A DNA stretch of 11,213 nucleotides from an uncultured Eubacteriales bacterium (GCA_900551355.1 URVR01000039.1:1-11213); one strand, 5' to 3'. Counted from the stretch's first letter, positions 1 through 7,797 are shown. The notes: generated from the letters alone by a model not told the origin. Made by a program: numbers and translations.

Positions 1-30
1 CGTGGGCTCGGAGATGTGTATAAGAGACAG
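1..30. other. Nextera (Tn5) sequencing adapter left on contig end
   Basis: Positions 12-30 match the 19-base Tn5 mosaic end used in Nextera libraries, and 1-11 match the neighbouring read-2-side adapter. This is artificial sequence from library preparation, not genome. Genomic sequence starts at 31. Reading frames that begin here give spurious proteins starting MYKRQ. Confidence 0.97.
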
Positions 31-557
31 CCCACGAAGCTGTCGCCCATCTCGCCCTCGATCTCGGCGCGGGGCACCAGCGCGGCCACGGAGTCCACCA
101 CCACCACGTCGATGGCGCCGGAGCGCACCAGCGCCTCCGTGATCTCCAGTGCCTGCTCGCCGGTGTCGGGCTGGGAGATGAGCATATCCTCCACATTGAC
201 GCCCAGTGCCTTGGCGTAGGTGGGGTCCAGCGCGTGCTCGGCGTCCACAAACGCCACCTCGCCGCCCATCTTCTGAGCCTCCGCCAGCACATGGAGCGCC
301 AGCGTGGTCTTACCGGAGGACTCCGGCCCGTAGATCTCCACGATACGGCCCCGGGGCAGTCCGCCGATGCCCAGCGCCAGATCCAGCGACAGGGAGCCGG
401 TGGGGATGGCCTCCACATTCAGGGTGCTCTCCGCGCCGTAGCGCATGATGGAGCCCTTGCCGTACATCTTCTCGATCTGCTGCATGGCTGTCTCCAGCGC
501 CTTTTTCTTGTCGGACACCGCCGTGCTCTGGACCGCAGGTTCTTTCTTCGCTGCCAT
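31..557 (-). CDS. recA: Recombinase RecA, N-terminal half (cut by contig end)
   Basis: RecA is the ATP-dependent strand-exchange protein of homologous recombination; on single-stranded DNA it also triggers LexA self-cleavage. Residues 1-175 are present, about half of the usual ~350. Visible are the short N-terminal helix region, the Walker A motif GPESSGKT (77-84), the catalytic Glu in VDAEHALD (E107), and a Walker B strand VVVVDS (151-156) followed by the PRAEIEGEMGDS segment. The frame then runs into adapter sequence at position 30, so the C-terminal half is missing. The ATG at 557 has a strong site, GGAGGAGGA (565-573), seven bases upstream. The usual His of MGDSHVG is Phe here (F173), next to the truncation. 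It lies downstream of prmC on the same strand with a 66-base gap holding an inverted repeat. The identification is certain; function cannot be judged from half a gene. Confidence 0.97.
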
Positions 558-602
558 TGTTCCGTCCTCCTCCGTTGTGATACCTTGATATTATGGGAAT
601 CG

Positions 603-622
603 CTGTCCCGAAATCAGGACAG
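603..622. repeat. Inverted repeat upstream of recA
   Basis: CTGTCC (603-608) and GGACAG (617-622) form a perfect 6-bp dyad around an 8-base centre in the 66-base gap between prmC and recA. No T-tract follows on the minus strand, so it is a poor terminator. It lies just upstream of a possible -10 element for recA (CATAAT on the minus strand, 590-595). It could be a regulator site, but it fits neither the Firmicutes LexA box (GAAC-N4-GTTC) nor the proteobacterial one (CTGT-N8-ACAG, since the spacing here would be 12). Confidence 0.45.
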
Positions 623-623
623 T

Positions 624-1490
624 TCAGATCTCCGTGTGCAGAATACCCCAGACCACCCGTGGGATGCCGTTGAGGTCGGGGAGCACCTCGATATCGCCGA
701 AGCCCACGGCGCGCATGATGCGCAGCACGTCGTCGGCCTGGCCGATGCCCACCTCGAAGTACAGCCGTCCGCCGGGGCACAGCACCTCCCGCCAGCTGCC
801 GCAGATAGCCCGGTAGAAATCCAGTCCGTCGGCGCCGCCCTTCAGGGCCAGGTGCGGCTCATAGTCCCGCACCGAGGGGTCCAGCCCGGCGATGTCGCCG
901 TCGGGGATGTAGGGCGGGTTGGACACAATGCAGTCAAACTCCCCCAGCCGGGCAGGCGCCTTCTCCAGCGCGTTGAGCTGCATGGACACCACCTGACCGG
1001 ACAGTCCGGTGCGGCGGATGTTCTGGCGGCAGACGCGCAGCGCCCCCTCGTCCAGCTCGCCCAGCACCACATGGCTGCTAGGAACGTGCTTCGCCACGGC
1101 AAGACCGATGCAGCCGGAGCCGGCGCACAGATCCAGCACCCGGGGGCCGTCCATGCCCCGCAGGCCCTCGATGGCTGCGGCGGCCAGCATCTCCGTGTCC
1201 GGGCGGGGGATGAGCACCCGCTCCGAGATGTCCAGCGGCAGGCCGTAGAACTCCCACTCGCCGATCAAATACGCCACCGGCTCGCCGGCCAGATGGCGCT
1301 CCACCAGCGCCCGGGTCTGCCGCTCCACCGTGTCCGGCACATAGAGCCGGCTGTCGCGGGTCAGCTCCTCCCGGCTCTTGCCGGCGGCGCAGCACACCAG
1401 CTCCCGGGCCTCCAGCGTGGCGGCGGGCAGCCCCGCCTTATAGAGCTGCTGGCGGATATCTAAATACAAATTGTTATATGTGATCGCCAT
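624..1490 (-). CDS. prmC: Peptide chain release factor N5-glutamine methyltransferase PrmC (HemK)
   Basis: PrmC uses S-adenosylmethionine to methylate the glutamine of the GGQ motif in release factors RF1 and RF2, which speeds translation termination. The 288-residue length is normal for the family. Residues 1-75 are the helical N-terminal domain that binds the release factor. It is followed by the family signature GEWEFYG (77-83) and IPRPDTE (94-100). The methyltransferase fold has motif I, LDLCAGSGCIGLA (119-131), and the catalytic NPPY (191-194), which holds the target glutamine amide. The gene lies 21 bases downstream of yqhQ and is probably cotranscribed with it. The best Shine-Dalgarno match, AAAAGGGG at 1506-1513, is a rather long 15 bases from the ATG, so translation may be modest or coupled to yqhQ. 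In many Firmicutes prmC sits beside prfA; here recA follows instead. Confidence 0.95.
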   Translation of the reverse strand: MAITYNNLYLDIRQQLYKAGLPAATLEARELVCCAAGKSREELTRDSRLYVPDTVERQTRALVERHLAGEPVAYLIGEWEFYGLPLDISERVLIPRPDTEMLAAAAIEGLRGMDGPRVLDLCAGSGCIGLAVAKHVPSSHVVLGELDEGALRVCRQNIRRTGLSGQVVSMQLNALEKAPARLGEFDCIVSNPPYIPDGDIAGLDPSVRDYEPHLALKGGADGLDFYRAICGSWREVLCPGGRLYFEVGIGQADDVLRIMRAVGFGDIEVLPDLNGIPRVVWGILHTEI

Positions 1491-1511
1491 AATACGTCGC
1501 GTTATCCCCTT

Positions 1512-2459
1512 TTACCACTGATCTTTCCCTTTTTCGTCGGGGATCACCAGCTTCATGGCCTCGATGGCCACCTCGATCATGGCGTCGTCCGGCTCGTTGG
1601 TGGTAAAGTTCTGCATCCACATACCGGGCGCGGAGAGGATGCGGGTCACCACATTGTCGTGGGCGCCCACGAAGCGGTTGAACTCATAGGTCACGCCCAC
1701 CACGGGGATGAGCAGCAGCAGCTTGACGCCGATGCGCACCCAGATGTTCTGCCAGTCGATGTAGGGAAACACGATGCTGGACACCAGGATCGACACGATG
1801 ATGACCACGAACAGGAAGCTGGTGCCGCAGCGGGGGTGGTGCTTGGGCTGAGGGCGGACATTCTCCACCGTCAGCGGCAGCCCCGCCTCGTAGCAGAAGA
1901 TGGTCTTGTGCTCCGCGCCGTGATAGCAGAACACCCGGTGGACATCCTTCTGCTTGGAGCACAGGATCAGATAGGTCAGAAAGACCGCCACCTTCACCAC
2001 GCCCTCGATGATATTGTGGACGGCGGCGCTCTTCGCGTGGAACAGCCCGGCGATGAACGTGGGCAGCAGCATGAACAGCACCAGCGTCAGCCCCAGGCTG
2101 AGGATGACGGAAAATGCCACCACCAGCGGTTGCAGCTTTTCCGCCGGGATGTGCTTTTCCAGCCACTGGTCAAATTTGCTGGGCTTTGCATCCTCCTCAT
2201 CGGGAAAATAATCCGCTGAGAACATCAGTGCCTTCACGCCGGTGATCATGGAACTGATGAACGTCACGGCGCCGCGGAGGATGGGGATACCCAGAATGGG
2301 ATACCGGTCCTTGATGAACTTTCGCTCCGTCACCTTGGTGACCAGTCCCTCCGGAGAGCGAACCACGATGGCGTCCTTCTCCGGGCCGCGCATGAGAATA
2401 CCTTCGATCAGTGCCTGTCCGCCGATGGTAGTGCGGAAGGCGCCCTGCTTCTTTTCCAT
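1512..2459 (-). CDS. yqhQ: YqhQ/DUF1385-family membrane protein
   Basis: This belongs to the DUF1385 (COG3872, B. subtilis YqhQ) family, whose biochemical role I do not know; a metal-dependent activity has been suggested from its conserved His/Glu/Cys residues. The 315-residue product begins with the conserved GGQALIEGILMRGP segment (13-26). Hydrophobic, probably membrane-spanning stretches lie near 112-140, 150-167, 215-231 and 245-257. The family motifs HGAEHKT (180-186) and HPRCGTSF (208-215) are intact and could form a metal site. I chose the ATG at 2459 because AAAGGA lies about 12 bases upstream. A GTG 12 codons further up (2495) is open but lies within the likely promoter. The gene heads the yqhQ-prmC unit and may be read on into recA. 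Confidence 0.9.
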   Translation of the reverse strand: MEKKQGAFRTTIGGQALIEGILMRGPEKDAIVVRSPEGLVTKVTERKFIKDRYPILGIPILRGAVTFISSMITGVKALMFSADYFPDEEDAKPSKFDQWLEKHIPAEKLQPLVVAFSVILSLGLTLVLFMLLPTFIAGLFHAKSAAVHNIIEGVVKVAVFLTYLILCSKQKDVHRVFCYHGAEHKTIFCYEAGLPLTVENVRPQPKHHPRCGTSFLFVVIIVSILVSSIVFPYIDWQNIWVRIGVKLLLLIPVVGVTYEFNRFVGAHDNVVTRILSAPGMWMQNFTTNEPDDAMIEVAIEAMKLVIPDEKGKDQW

Positions 2460-2485
2460 ATGCCTGAATGATCCTTTCTGAGGCA

Positions 2486-2514
2486 AGCATACCACAGCTC
2501 GCCGAAAAATGCAA
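2486..2514 (-). promoter_or_regulatory. Probable sigma-A promoter for yqhQ-prmC
   Basis: On the minus strand a -35-like TTGCAT (2509-2514) is separated by 17 bases from TATGCT (2486-2491), which is preceded by TGG, giving an extended -10. It is correctly placed 26 bases upstream of the yqhQ ATG and argues against the upstream GTG as start. The -35 is a weak match. The kinase gene ends at 2531, so this promoter sits in the gap between two units. Confidence 0.55.
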
Positions 2515-2530
2515 CAGTTGTTCGATTTTT

Positions 2531-3973
2531 TTACAGTTCTTTTTCTGTCTCCCGCTTCAGCGGCAGGCGGATGGTGACCACCGTACCGCCGCCGGCGGCG
2601 TTGCCGATGTCGAACTGTCCGCCGTGGAGGTTGACGATCTCATCGCAGACCGCCAAACCGATGCCGCTGCCCCGCGCCCGGGAGGAGCCCTTGTAGAACT
2701 TCTGCTTCACATAGGGCAGCTCCGCCGCCGGGATGCCGGGGCCGAAGTCCCGGATGGTGATGACATAGGCCTCGTTCTCCTGCGTCAGGCGGACGACGAT
2801 GCGCTTGCCGGAGCCGCCGTGCTTGGCGGCGTTGTCCAGCACGTTGCAGAACACCTGCTTCAGCCGCTCCGGGTCGCCGGTGATGGGCTCGTCGTACAGG
2901 GCCTTGTCGCTGGTGTACTCCAGCGAGATGCCGTCCTGCCGGAACAGCTCCCGATAGGTGTAGACCGCGTCCTCCAGCTCCGCCTGCAGGTCGGTGTCCT
3001 CCACCTGTAAGGTGAAGCGTCCGTCGGTCATCTTGGAGAAGTCCAGCAGCTCCTCCACCATGTTGGTCAGGCGGCGGGACTCCTTGAGGATGATCTGCAC
3101 GCCGCGCCGCAGCTGCTGCGCGGCGCAGGACTCGTCCTCCAGCAGCGTCTCGCCCCAGCCGTTGATGGCCGTCAGCGGCGTGCGCAGCTCGTGGGACACG
3201 GAGGAGATGAACTCCGACTCCATCTTCTCGCTCTGGCTGATCTTCAGGGACATGTCGTTGATGTTGTCCACCAGCACGCCCATCTCATCGGTGTATTTGT
3301 TGGGGATCTGGATGCCGTAGCTGCCGCCGGAGATGCGCTTGGCCGCCTCCGACACCGCCGACACCGGCGCCACCACGTTGTTGATGAAGATGGAGCTGGA
3401 CAGGAAGATCAGGCAGATGACGGCGGCCATAACGCCGCAGACCACCAGCACCGTCAGGAACACCTGACGGTCCAGTTCGCCGATGCCGGTGACATAGCGC
3501 ATGACGCCCACCACCTGCCCGTTGTACTTCAGCAGGCTGGAGGCGGCGATGATCCGCTCGCCGGTGGCCTCGTCCCGGCCCACAAAGTCCTGCACCGTGC
3601 CGCTCTCCACGGCACGGGCGATCTCCGGCGTGCCGGGATAGGTACCTGCCGTCAGACCCCGGGTGGTGACCTCCACCCGCCCGGCGCTGTTGAGGAATTG
3701 CAGTTCGATGCGGTCGGACTCGTCAAAGGTGGCGGCGTACAGCGTGGCGCTGCGGTAATACTCTTTGTAGCCGGTCATGACATAGGTGTTGAAGTAGTCC
3801 GCGCCGGAGGACGCCTTGGCCCGCAGGGTGGAGCGGGCGCTGTTGTAGTAGTTACTGGCAAAGCCCACGGAGATAAGGACGCCCACCAGCAGCAGTATGG
3901 CGGCCACAGGGACGATACTCCCCGCCAGCCAGCGGCGGCGCAGGCCCTGTACCTTGGGCAGCTTGGCAGGCAT
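2531..3973 (-). CDS. Membrane sensor histidine kinase
   Basis: This is a 480-residue transmembrane kinase that should autophosphorylate on His and pass the phosphate to the response regulator encoded just upstream. Order of parts: first membrane helix about 19-40; an extracytoplasmic sensor domain about 41-168 of unassigned ligand, possibly PAS/Cache-like; second helix about 171-197; a HAMP-like linker about 198-250; HisKA with SHELRTP (260-266, phosphoacceptor H261); and a catalytic ATPase domain with N box NVLDNAAKH (377-385), G1 DFGPG (409-413), F box FYKGSS (426-431) and G2 GSGIGL (435-440). All catalytic motifs are intact. The ATG at 3973 has GAAGGGAG (3983-3990) nine bases upstream. It is last in the lipoprotein-regulator-kinase unit but is separated from the regulator by 183 bases containing a large palindrome, so its expression may be set apart from the first two genes. 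No convincing terminator follows it. Confidence 0.93.
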   Translation of the reverse strand: MPAKLPKVQGLRRRWLAGSIVPVAAILLLVGVLISVGFASNYYNSARSTLRAKASSGADYFNTYVMTGYKEYYRSATLYAATFDESDRIELQFLNSAGRVEVTTRGLTAGTYPGTPEIARAVESGTVQDFVGRDEATGERIIAASSLLKYNGQVVGVMRYVTGIGELDRQVFLTVLVVCGVMAAVICLIFLSSSIFINNVVAPVSAVSEAAKRISGGSYGIQIPNKYTDEMGVLVDNINDMSLKISQSEKMESEFISSVSHELRTPLTAINGWGETLLEDESCAAQQLRRGVQIILKESRRLTNMVEELLDFSKMTDGRFTLQVEDTDLQAELEDAVYTYRELFRQDGISLEYTSDKALYDEPITGDPERLKQVFCNVLDNAAKHGGSGKRIVVRLTQENEAYVITIRDFGPGIPAAELPYVKQKFYKGSSRARGSGIGLAVCDEIVNLHGGQFDIGNAAGGGTVVTIRLPLKRETEKEL

Positions 3974-4002
3974 ATTCCTCAGCTCCCTTCAGATAAGATG
4001 TG

Positions 4003-4025
4003 TGCCGCACGCAGTATGCGCGGCA
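4003..4025. repeat. Small hairpin upstream of the kinase gene
   Basis: TGCCG (4003-like end, 4003-4007 region) pairs with CGGCA (4021-4025), and the inner CGCA pairs with TGCG around a GTA loop, leaving a two-base bulge. It lies between the large palindrome and the kinase ribosome binding site (3983-3990). It could be part of a structured leader, but a hairpin this small may be chance in GC-rich DNA. Confidence 0.3.
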
Positions 4026-4054
4026 GGTATTTCCCGCCGAGACGCGGTGCACCC

Positions 4055-4156
4055 CTGACGGCGAGAGATTTTTCGTTGAGACAAGGCGCGAAGCCGCCGC
4101 TGTACTTTGTGTACAGCAAGGCTTTGCAACGCAGTATCAACGAAAAAGATCCGCCG

Positions 4157-4160
<4 letters not shown>
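4055..4160. repeat. Long imperfect palindrome between regulator and kinase genes
   Basis: About 106 nt fold back on themselves. The outer 9 bp pair 4055-4063 with 4152-4160. An 11-bp helix pairs 4069-4079 with 4137-4147 across a small internal loop. Then come patchy pairs, including 4091-4095 with 4120-4124. The tip is a perfect 7-bp stem, 4099-4105 with 4111-4117, around a 5-base loop. The regulator's stop codon (4157-4159) lies inside the right arm. No T-tract follows the base on the minus strand, so it is not a standard intrinsic terminator. Its size and self-complementarity look like a dispersed palindromic repeat or a non-autonomous mobile remnant, or an mRNA structure that limits or stabilises kinase expression. 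There is only one copy in the window. Confidence 0.75.
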
Positions 4161-4840
<680 letters not shown>

Positions 4841-4854
4841 AGCGGGCTCCTTTC

Positions 4855-6174
4855 TCAGGAATTGTTCCATGTGCCGAGGATGAGGCTGAAGCTGCGGCGC
4901 AGCAGATCCTCATCCATGCCGTAGTAGGGGGCGATCTCGTAGACCTCGCCGGCGTAGACCGTGGTGGCCTGACGGCGCAGGACGATGCGGCTGCCCATGC
5001 GGCTGCGGTTATCCCGGTTTTCACCGGTGATGGTGTAGATGGTGAGCACGGAGTCTCCGTTGATGCGGAGGGTCATCTGGCTCTCGTTCTGGATGCCGCC
5101 GGTAACGGCGTCCACCTCCCAGCTCCACCAGCTGGCGGGGATGGTGAAGTACCAGCCGCTGGACAGGCTGTGATAGGTCTTGGCGGTCTGCTGGAAGCGG
5201 CCGTCGGACTGCCAGCTCATCCAGGAGACGAGGCCGTCCGTCTGCTCGGCGGCGCTGTCGCCCAGGGGGCAGGGTATCTCGGTAACGCCGTCGCCGTCGA
5301 TGTCCTGGGGGGCCAGCTGGCGGTAGGGATAGACGGCGGCGGAGACGCCGCTGGTCTTATCCAGCGCCACGTTGACAAGGCCCGCCTCCGGCCGGTAGAT
5401 GAGGATGTCGGTGACGGCCATGCTGGTGGTATCCACACCGGTGATGAACACGGCGGGGGTGTCCCTGTCCGCCATGCCGGTGACGACGCTGCCCCGGTTC
5501 AGGGCGGTCATGGAGCTGGACAGGCGGCAGCGGTAGGATACGCCCATCTGCTCCTCCTGCCAGCCGTAGAACTCCGCCACGGGGCCAAGCTCGCCGTCGG
5601 CCCGGATCACCAGCAGGCTGGGAGCGCCGTCGCCGTTGAGATCCTGGATGCTGAAACGGCTGTAGCCGCAGGACATGAGGGCCACCGGCTCCGGCTCGAT
5701 GGAGTAGGCCGCCAGCGTCTGGACATCGGCGCTGATGCGCCAGCCCACGATCAGCTCCTGGCGGCCGTCGCCGTTGAGATCCTGATAGTACACGCTGTCC
5801 ACGGCGGTGCCGCTGCTCTCGATGGTGCACAGCAGGCTGTAGCTGTCGTCTCCGTCCAGGCGGTACACCATGATCTTCAGAGGCTTTTCGTCGGCGCTGC
5901 GGCGCAGGAACACCAGCGCCTCCTGCCGGCCGTCGTCCTCCAGATCCACCATCTGCACGGACTGGATGTTCCGCCCGCCGGAGGGGGATGCGTACTCGTA
6001 GCCCTGGGAGATGAGGCTGTCCAGCTGCTGGGAGAGTCCGGTGTACTCCGGCGCCATGCGGGGCAGGGTGAACAGCTGCTCCACGGAGGAGTCGAACACG
6101 GTGCAGCCGGACAGAACGGCGGCCAGCGCCAGCCCCGCCAGCAGCAGGATGCATTTTTTCACGGTACGCTTCAC
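4855..6174 (-). CDS. VCBS/FG-GAP-repeat-like lipoprotein
   Basis: The product is a 439-residue putative surface lipoprotein of unknown function. A basic start (KRTVKK) and hydrophobic stretch lead to the lipobox LSGC, with lipidated Cys24. The mature part has four acidic, calcium-loop-like motifs typical of VCBS/FG-GAP blades: DLEDDGRQEA (77-86), DLNGDGRQEL (132-141), DLNGDGAPSL (178-187) and DIDGDGVTEI (291-300). These suggest an incomplete or partly degenerate beta-propeller. The C-terminal ~100 residues (SGWYFTIPASWW onward) look like a separate domain. I chose the GTG at 6174 because AAGGGGGGA (6181-6189) lies six bases upstream and the signal peptide then has normal length; the in-frame ATG at 6216 lies only a few bases past the likely -10. 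The stop lies 14 bases before the regulator start, so it probably heads a three-gene operon and may sense or bind something for the kinase. That role is inference. Confidence 0.85.
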   Translation of the reverse strand: MKRTVKKCILLLAGLALAAVLSGCTVFDSSVEQLFTLPRMAPEYTGLSQQLDSLISQGYEYASPSGGRNIQSVQMVDLEDDGRQEALVFLRRSADEKPLKIMVYRLDGDDSYSLLCTIESSGTAVDSVYYQDLNGDGRQELIVGWRISADVQTLAAYSIEPEPVALMSCGYSRFSIQDLNGDGAPSLLVIRADGELGPVAEFYGWQEEQMGVSYRCRLSSSMTALNRGSVVTGMADRDTPAVFITGVDTTSMAVTDILIYRPEAGLVNVALDKTSGVSAAVYPYRQLAPQDIDGDGVTEIPCPLGDSAAEQTDGLVSWMSWQSDGRFQQTAKTYHSLSSGWYFTIPASWWSWEVDAVTGGIQNESQMTLRINGDSVLTIYTITGENRDNRSRMGSRIVLRRQATTVYAGEVYEIAPYYGMDEDLLRRSFSLILGTWNNS

Positions 6175-6204
6175 GGCGGCTCCCCCCTTTCGGCATATGT
6201 CCTC

Positions 6205-6224
6205 AGTATATATCAATGTATACT
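6205..6224. repeat. Inverted repeat overlapping the lipoprotein-operon promoter
   Basis: AGTATA (6205-6210) and TATACT (6219-6224) form a perfect 6-bp dyad with an 8-base centre. It overlaps the likely -10 at 6222-6227 and extends into the probable transcript start, where a repressor could act. AT-rich promoter DNA can give such dyads by chance. Confidence 0.35.
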
Positions 6225-6230
6225 ATACCA
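6222..6230 (-). promoter_or_regulatory. Extended -10 promoter for lipoprotein-regulator-kinase operon
   Basis: On the minus strand TGGTATAGT gives a TGn-type extended -10 (TATAGT at 6222-6227) about 47 bases upstream of the GTG start. No good -35 is seen at 16-18 bases, which extended -10 promoters can tolerate. It lies between the terminator of the previous gene and the lipoprotein gene, as expected for the start of a new unit. Confidence 0.5.
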
Positions 6231-6285
6231 CAGTCCGCTGCATTTTGGTAGTGCTTTTTGCGTTTTCCTGCCGGGTATCGGCGGC

Positions 6286-6321
6286 AAAAAAGGAACGCAC
6301 CCGCCGGTGCGTTCCTTTTTT
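6286..6321. terminator. Strong hairpin terminator, probably bidirectional
   Basis: A perfect 16-bp stem (6286-6301 with 6306-6321) closes over a CGCC loop. The GC-rich core (GGAACGCACC) is flanked by six A on the left and seven T on the right, so the transcript of either strand ends in a U-tract. It starts a few bases past the stop codon of the flavoprotein gene (6329-6331) and should end that minus-strand transcript. Confidence 0.92.
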
Positions 6322-6328
6322 TGCCGTA

Positions 6329-7702
6329 TCATGCGTTCTCCGCCAGATAGCGGGCCACGTAGACGCCGCTGGCCGACGCGTGGGACAGGGAGTGGGTCAC
6401 GCCGCTGCCGTCGCCGATGACGAACAGGCCCTTGTGGGGCGTCTCCAGATTCTCGTCCAGCGCCACCTCCATGTTGTAGAACTTCACCTCCACGCCATAG
6501 AGCAGGGTGTCGTCGCTGGCGGTGCCGGGGGCGATCTTGTCCAGGGCGTAGATCATCTCGATGATGCCGTCCAGAATACGCTTGGGCATCACCAGGCTCA
6601 GGTCGCCGGGGGTAGCCGCCAGCGTAGGGGTCATGAAGCCCTTTTCGATGCGCTTGGGCGTACTGCGCTGGCCGCGGATCAGGTCGCCGAACCGCTGCAC
6701 CATCACGCCGCCGCCCAGCATGTTGGAAAGCCGGGCGATGCTCTCGCCGTAGCCGTTGCTGTCCCGGAACGGCTCGGTGAAATGCTTGGACACCAGCAGG
6801 GCGAAGTTGGTGTTCTCCGTGTGCATGGCCGGATCCTCATAGCTGTGGCCGTTGACGGTGACGATGCCGTTGGTGTTCTCATTCACCACCGCGCCCCGGG
6901 GGTTCATGCAGAACGTCCGCACCTTGTCCTGATACTTCTCGGTCTTATAGACGATCTTGCTCTCGTACAGCTCGTCGGTAATGGGGGCGAACACCTCGGC
7001 GGGCAGCTCCACCCGGACGCCGATGTCCACCCGGTTGGACTTGGTGGGGATGTCCAGCGCCTCGCACACGGACTCCATCCACTTGCTGCCGCTGCGGCCC
7101 ACGGAGATGATGCACTTGCTGCCGCAGAACGTGCCCTTGTCCGTCTCCGCCTCGTAGGCGCCGTCGGCCGTGACGCGCAGCGCCTTCACCGGCGTCAGGA
7201 AGTGGAAATCAATATGCTCCTTCAGCTGGGCGTACAGATTCTCCAGCACCTTGTAGTTGATGTCCGTGCCCAGATGGCGCACGGAGGCGTCCAGCAGGTG
7301 GAGATTGTTTTGCAGGCACAGGCGCTTGAAGCCGCTGTCCGCCGTGGAGTACAGCTTGGTGCCGGCGCCGCCGCAGGCCACGTTGATGTCGTCCACATAG
7401 TGCATCAGCTCCATGGCCTTCTGCTTGCCGATGTACTCGTACAGCGTGCCGCCGAACTCGTTGGTCAGGTTGTACTTGCCGTCGGAGAAGGCGCCGGCGC
7501 CGCCGAAGCCGTTCATAATGGCGCAGGTCTTGCAGTGGATGCAGGACTTGACCTTGTCGCCGTCAATGGGACAGTGCCGCTTCTCCAGCGGGTTGCCCGC
7601 CTCCAACACGGCCACCCTCCACTCCGGCTTCCGCTGCATCAGCTCATAGGCGGAGAAGATACCGCCGGGGCCTGCGCCGATGATCAATACGTCATATTTC
7701 AT
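6329..7702 (-). CDS. FAD-dependent oxidoreductase, COG2509-like
   Basis: This 457-residue flavoprotein resembles the COG2509 group of uncharacterised FAD-dependent dehydrogenases; its substrate is unknown. The N-terminal Rossmann motif DVLIIGAGPGG (4-14) binds the FAD ADP part, and GLFVIGDGSGVTHSLSHASASG near the C-terminus is the second FAD-contact motif. Between them lies a cysteine cluster, CP at C44 and CIHCKTC (C54, C57, C60), followed by NGFGGAGAFSDGKYN (64-78), a pattern I associate with this group. The cysteines could bind metal or an Fe-S cluster, or be redox-active; the sequence alone does not decide. I chose the ATG at 7702 because AAGGAGGT (7712-7719) lies nine bases upstream and the frame then opens directly into the nucleotide-binding motif. 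It stands alone, with its own promoter and a strong terminator just downstream. Confidence 0.88.
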   Translation of the reverse strand: MKYDVLIIGAGPGGIFSAYELMQRKPEWRVAVLEAGNPLEKRHCPIDGDKVKSCIHCKTCAIMNGFGGAGAFSDGKYNLTNEFGGTLYEYIGKQKAMELMHYVDDINVACGGAGTKLYSTADSGFKRLCLQNNLHLLDASVRHLGTDINYKVLENLYAQLKEHIDFHFLTPVKALRVTADGAYEAETDKGTFCGSKCIISVGRSGSKWMESVCEALDIPTKSNRVDIGVRVELPAEVFAPITDELYESKIVYKTEKYQDKVRTFCMNPRGAVVNENTNGIVTVNGHSYEDPAMHTENTNFALLVSKHFTEPFRDSNGYGESIARLSNMLGGGVMVQRFGDLIRGQRSTPKRIEKGFMTPTLAATPGDLSLVMPKRILDGIIEMIYALDKIAPGTASDDTLLYGVEVKFYNMEVALDENLETPHKGLFVIGDGSGVTHSLSHASASGVYVARYLAENA

Positions 7703-7739
7703 CAGAAGAATACCTCCTTCACGTTTTGAACCAGCGTAC

Positions 7740-7768
7740 AGTATACCCGAAAGGGCGGCGGGGCACAA
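7740..7768 (-). promoter_or_regulatory. Promoter of the FAD oxidoreductase gene
   Basis: On the minus strand TTGTGC (7763-7768) and TATACT (7740-7745) are exactly 17 bases apart and lie upstream of the AAGGAGGT site. This is a good sigma-A-type match, and it faces away from the thyA promoter. Confidence 0.65.
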
Positions 7769-7797
7769 TTTCTTTTTCCTTATCCCTCACATTTGTG

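Noticed and set aside
558..623. LexA box upstream of recA
   Set aside because: GAAC occurs on the minus strand but is not followed by GTTC at the required spacing, and CTGT/ACAG are 12 rather than 8 bases apart.
234..1463. Open plus-strand frame of about 409 codons opposite recA and prmC
   Set aside because: It is antisense to two genes with full family motifs, has no family features of its own and is the usual shadow of GC-rich codons.
2460..2495. GTG at 2495 as the yqhQ start
   Set aside because: It overlaps the likely -10 element and lacks a ribosome site; the ATG at 2459 has one and leads straight into the conserved N-terminus.
2460..2530. Intrinsic terminator after the kinase gene
   Set aside because: The only dyad (CAACAGTTG) has a one-base centre and cannot form a stable hairpin; the A and T runs around it pair poorly.
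5170..6420. Open plus-strand frame of about 416 codons opposite the lipoprotein gene
   Set aside because: It crosses the strong terminator, has no recognisable domain and lies antisense to a gene with signal peptide, lipobox and good ribosome site.
6011..7729. Open plus-strand frame of about 572 codons opposite the flavoprotein gene
   Set aside because: It also crosses the terminator and is a mirror of the flavoprotein codons.
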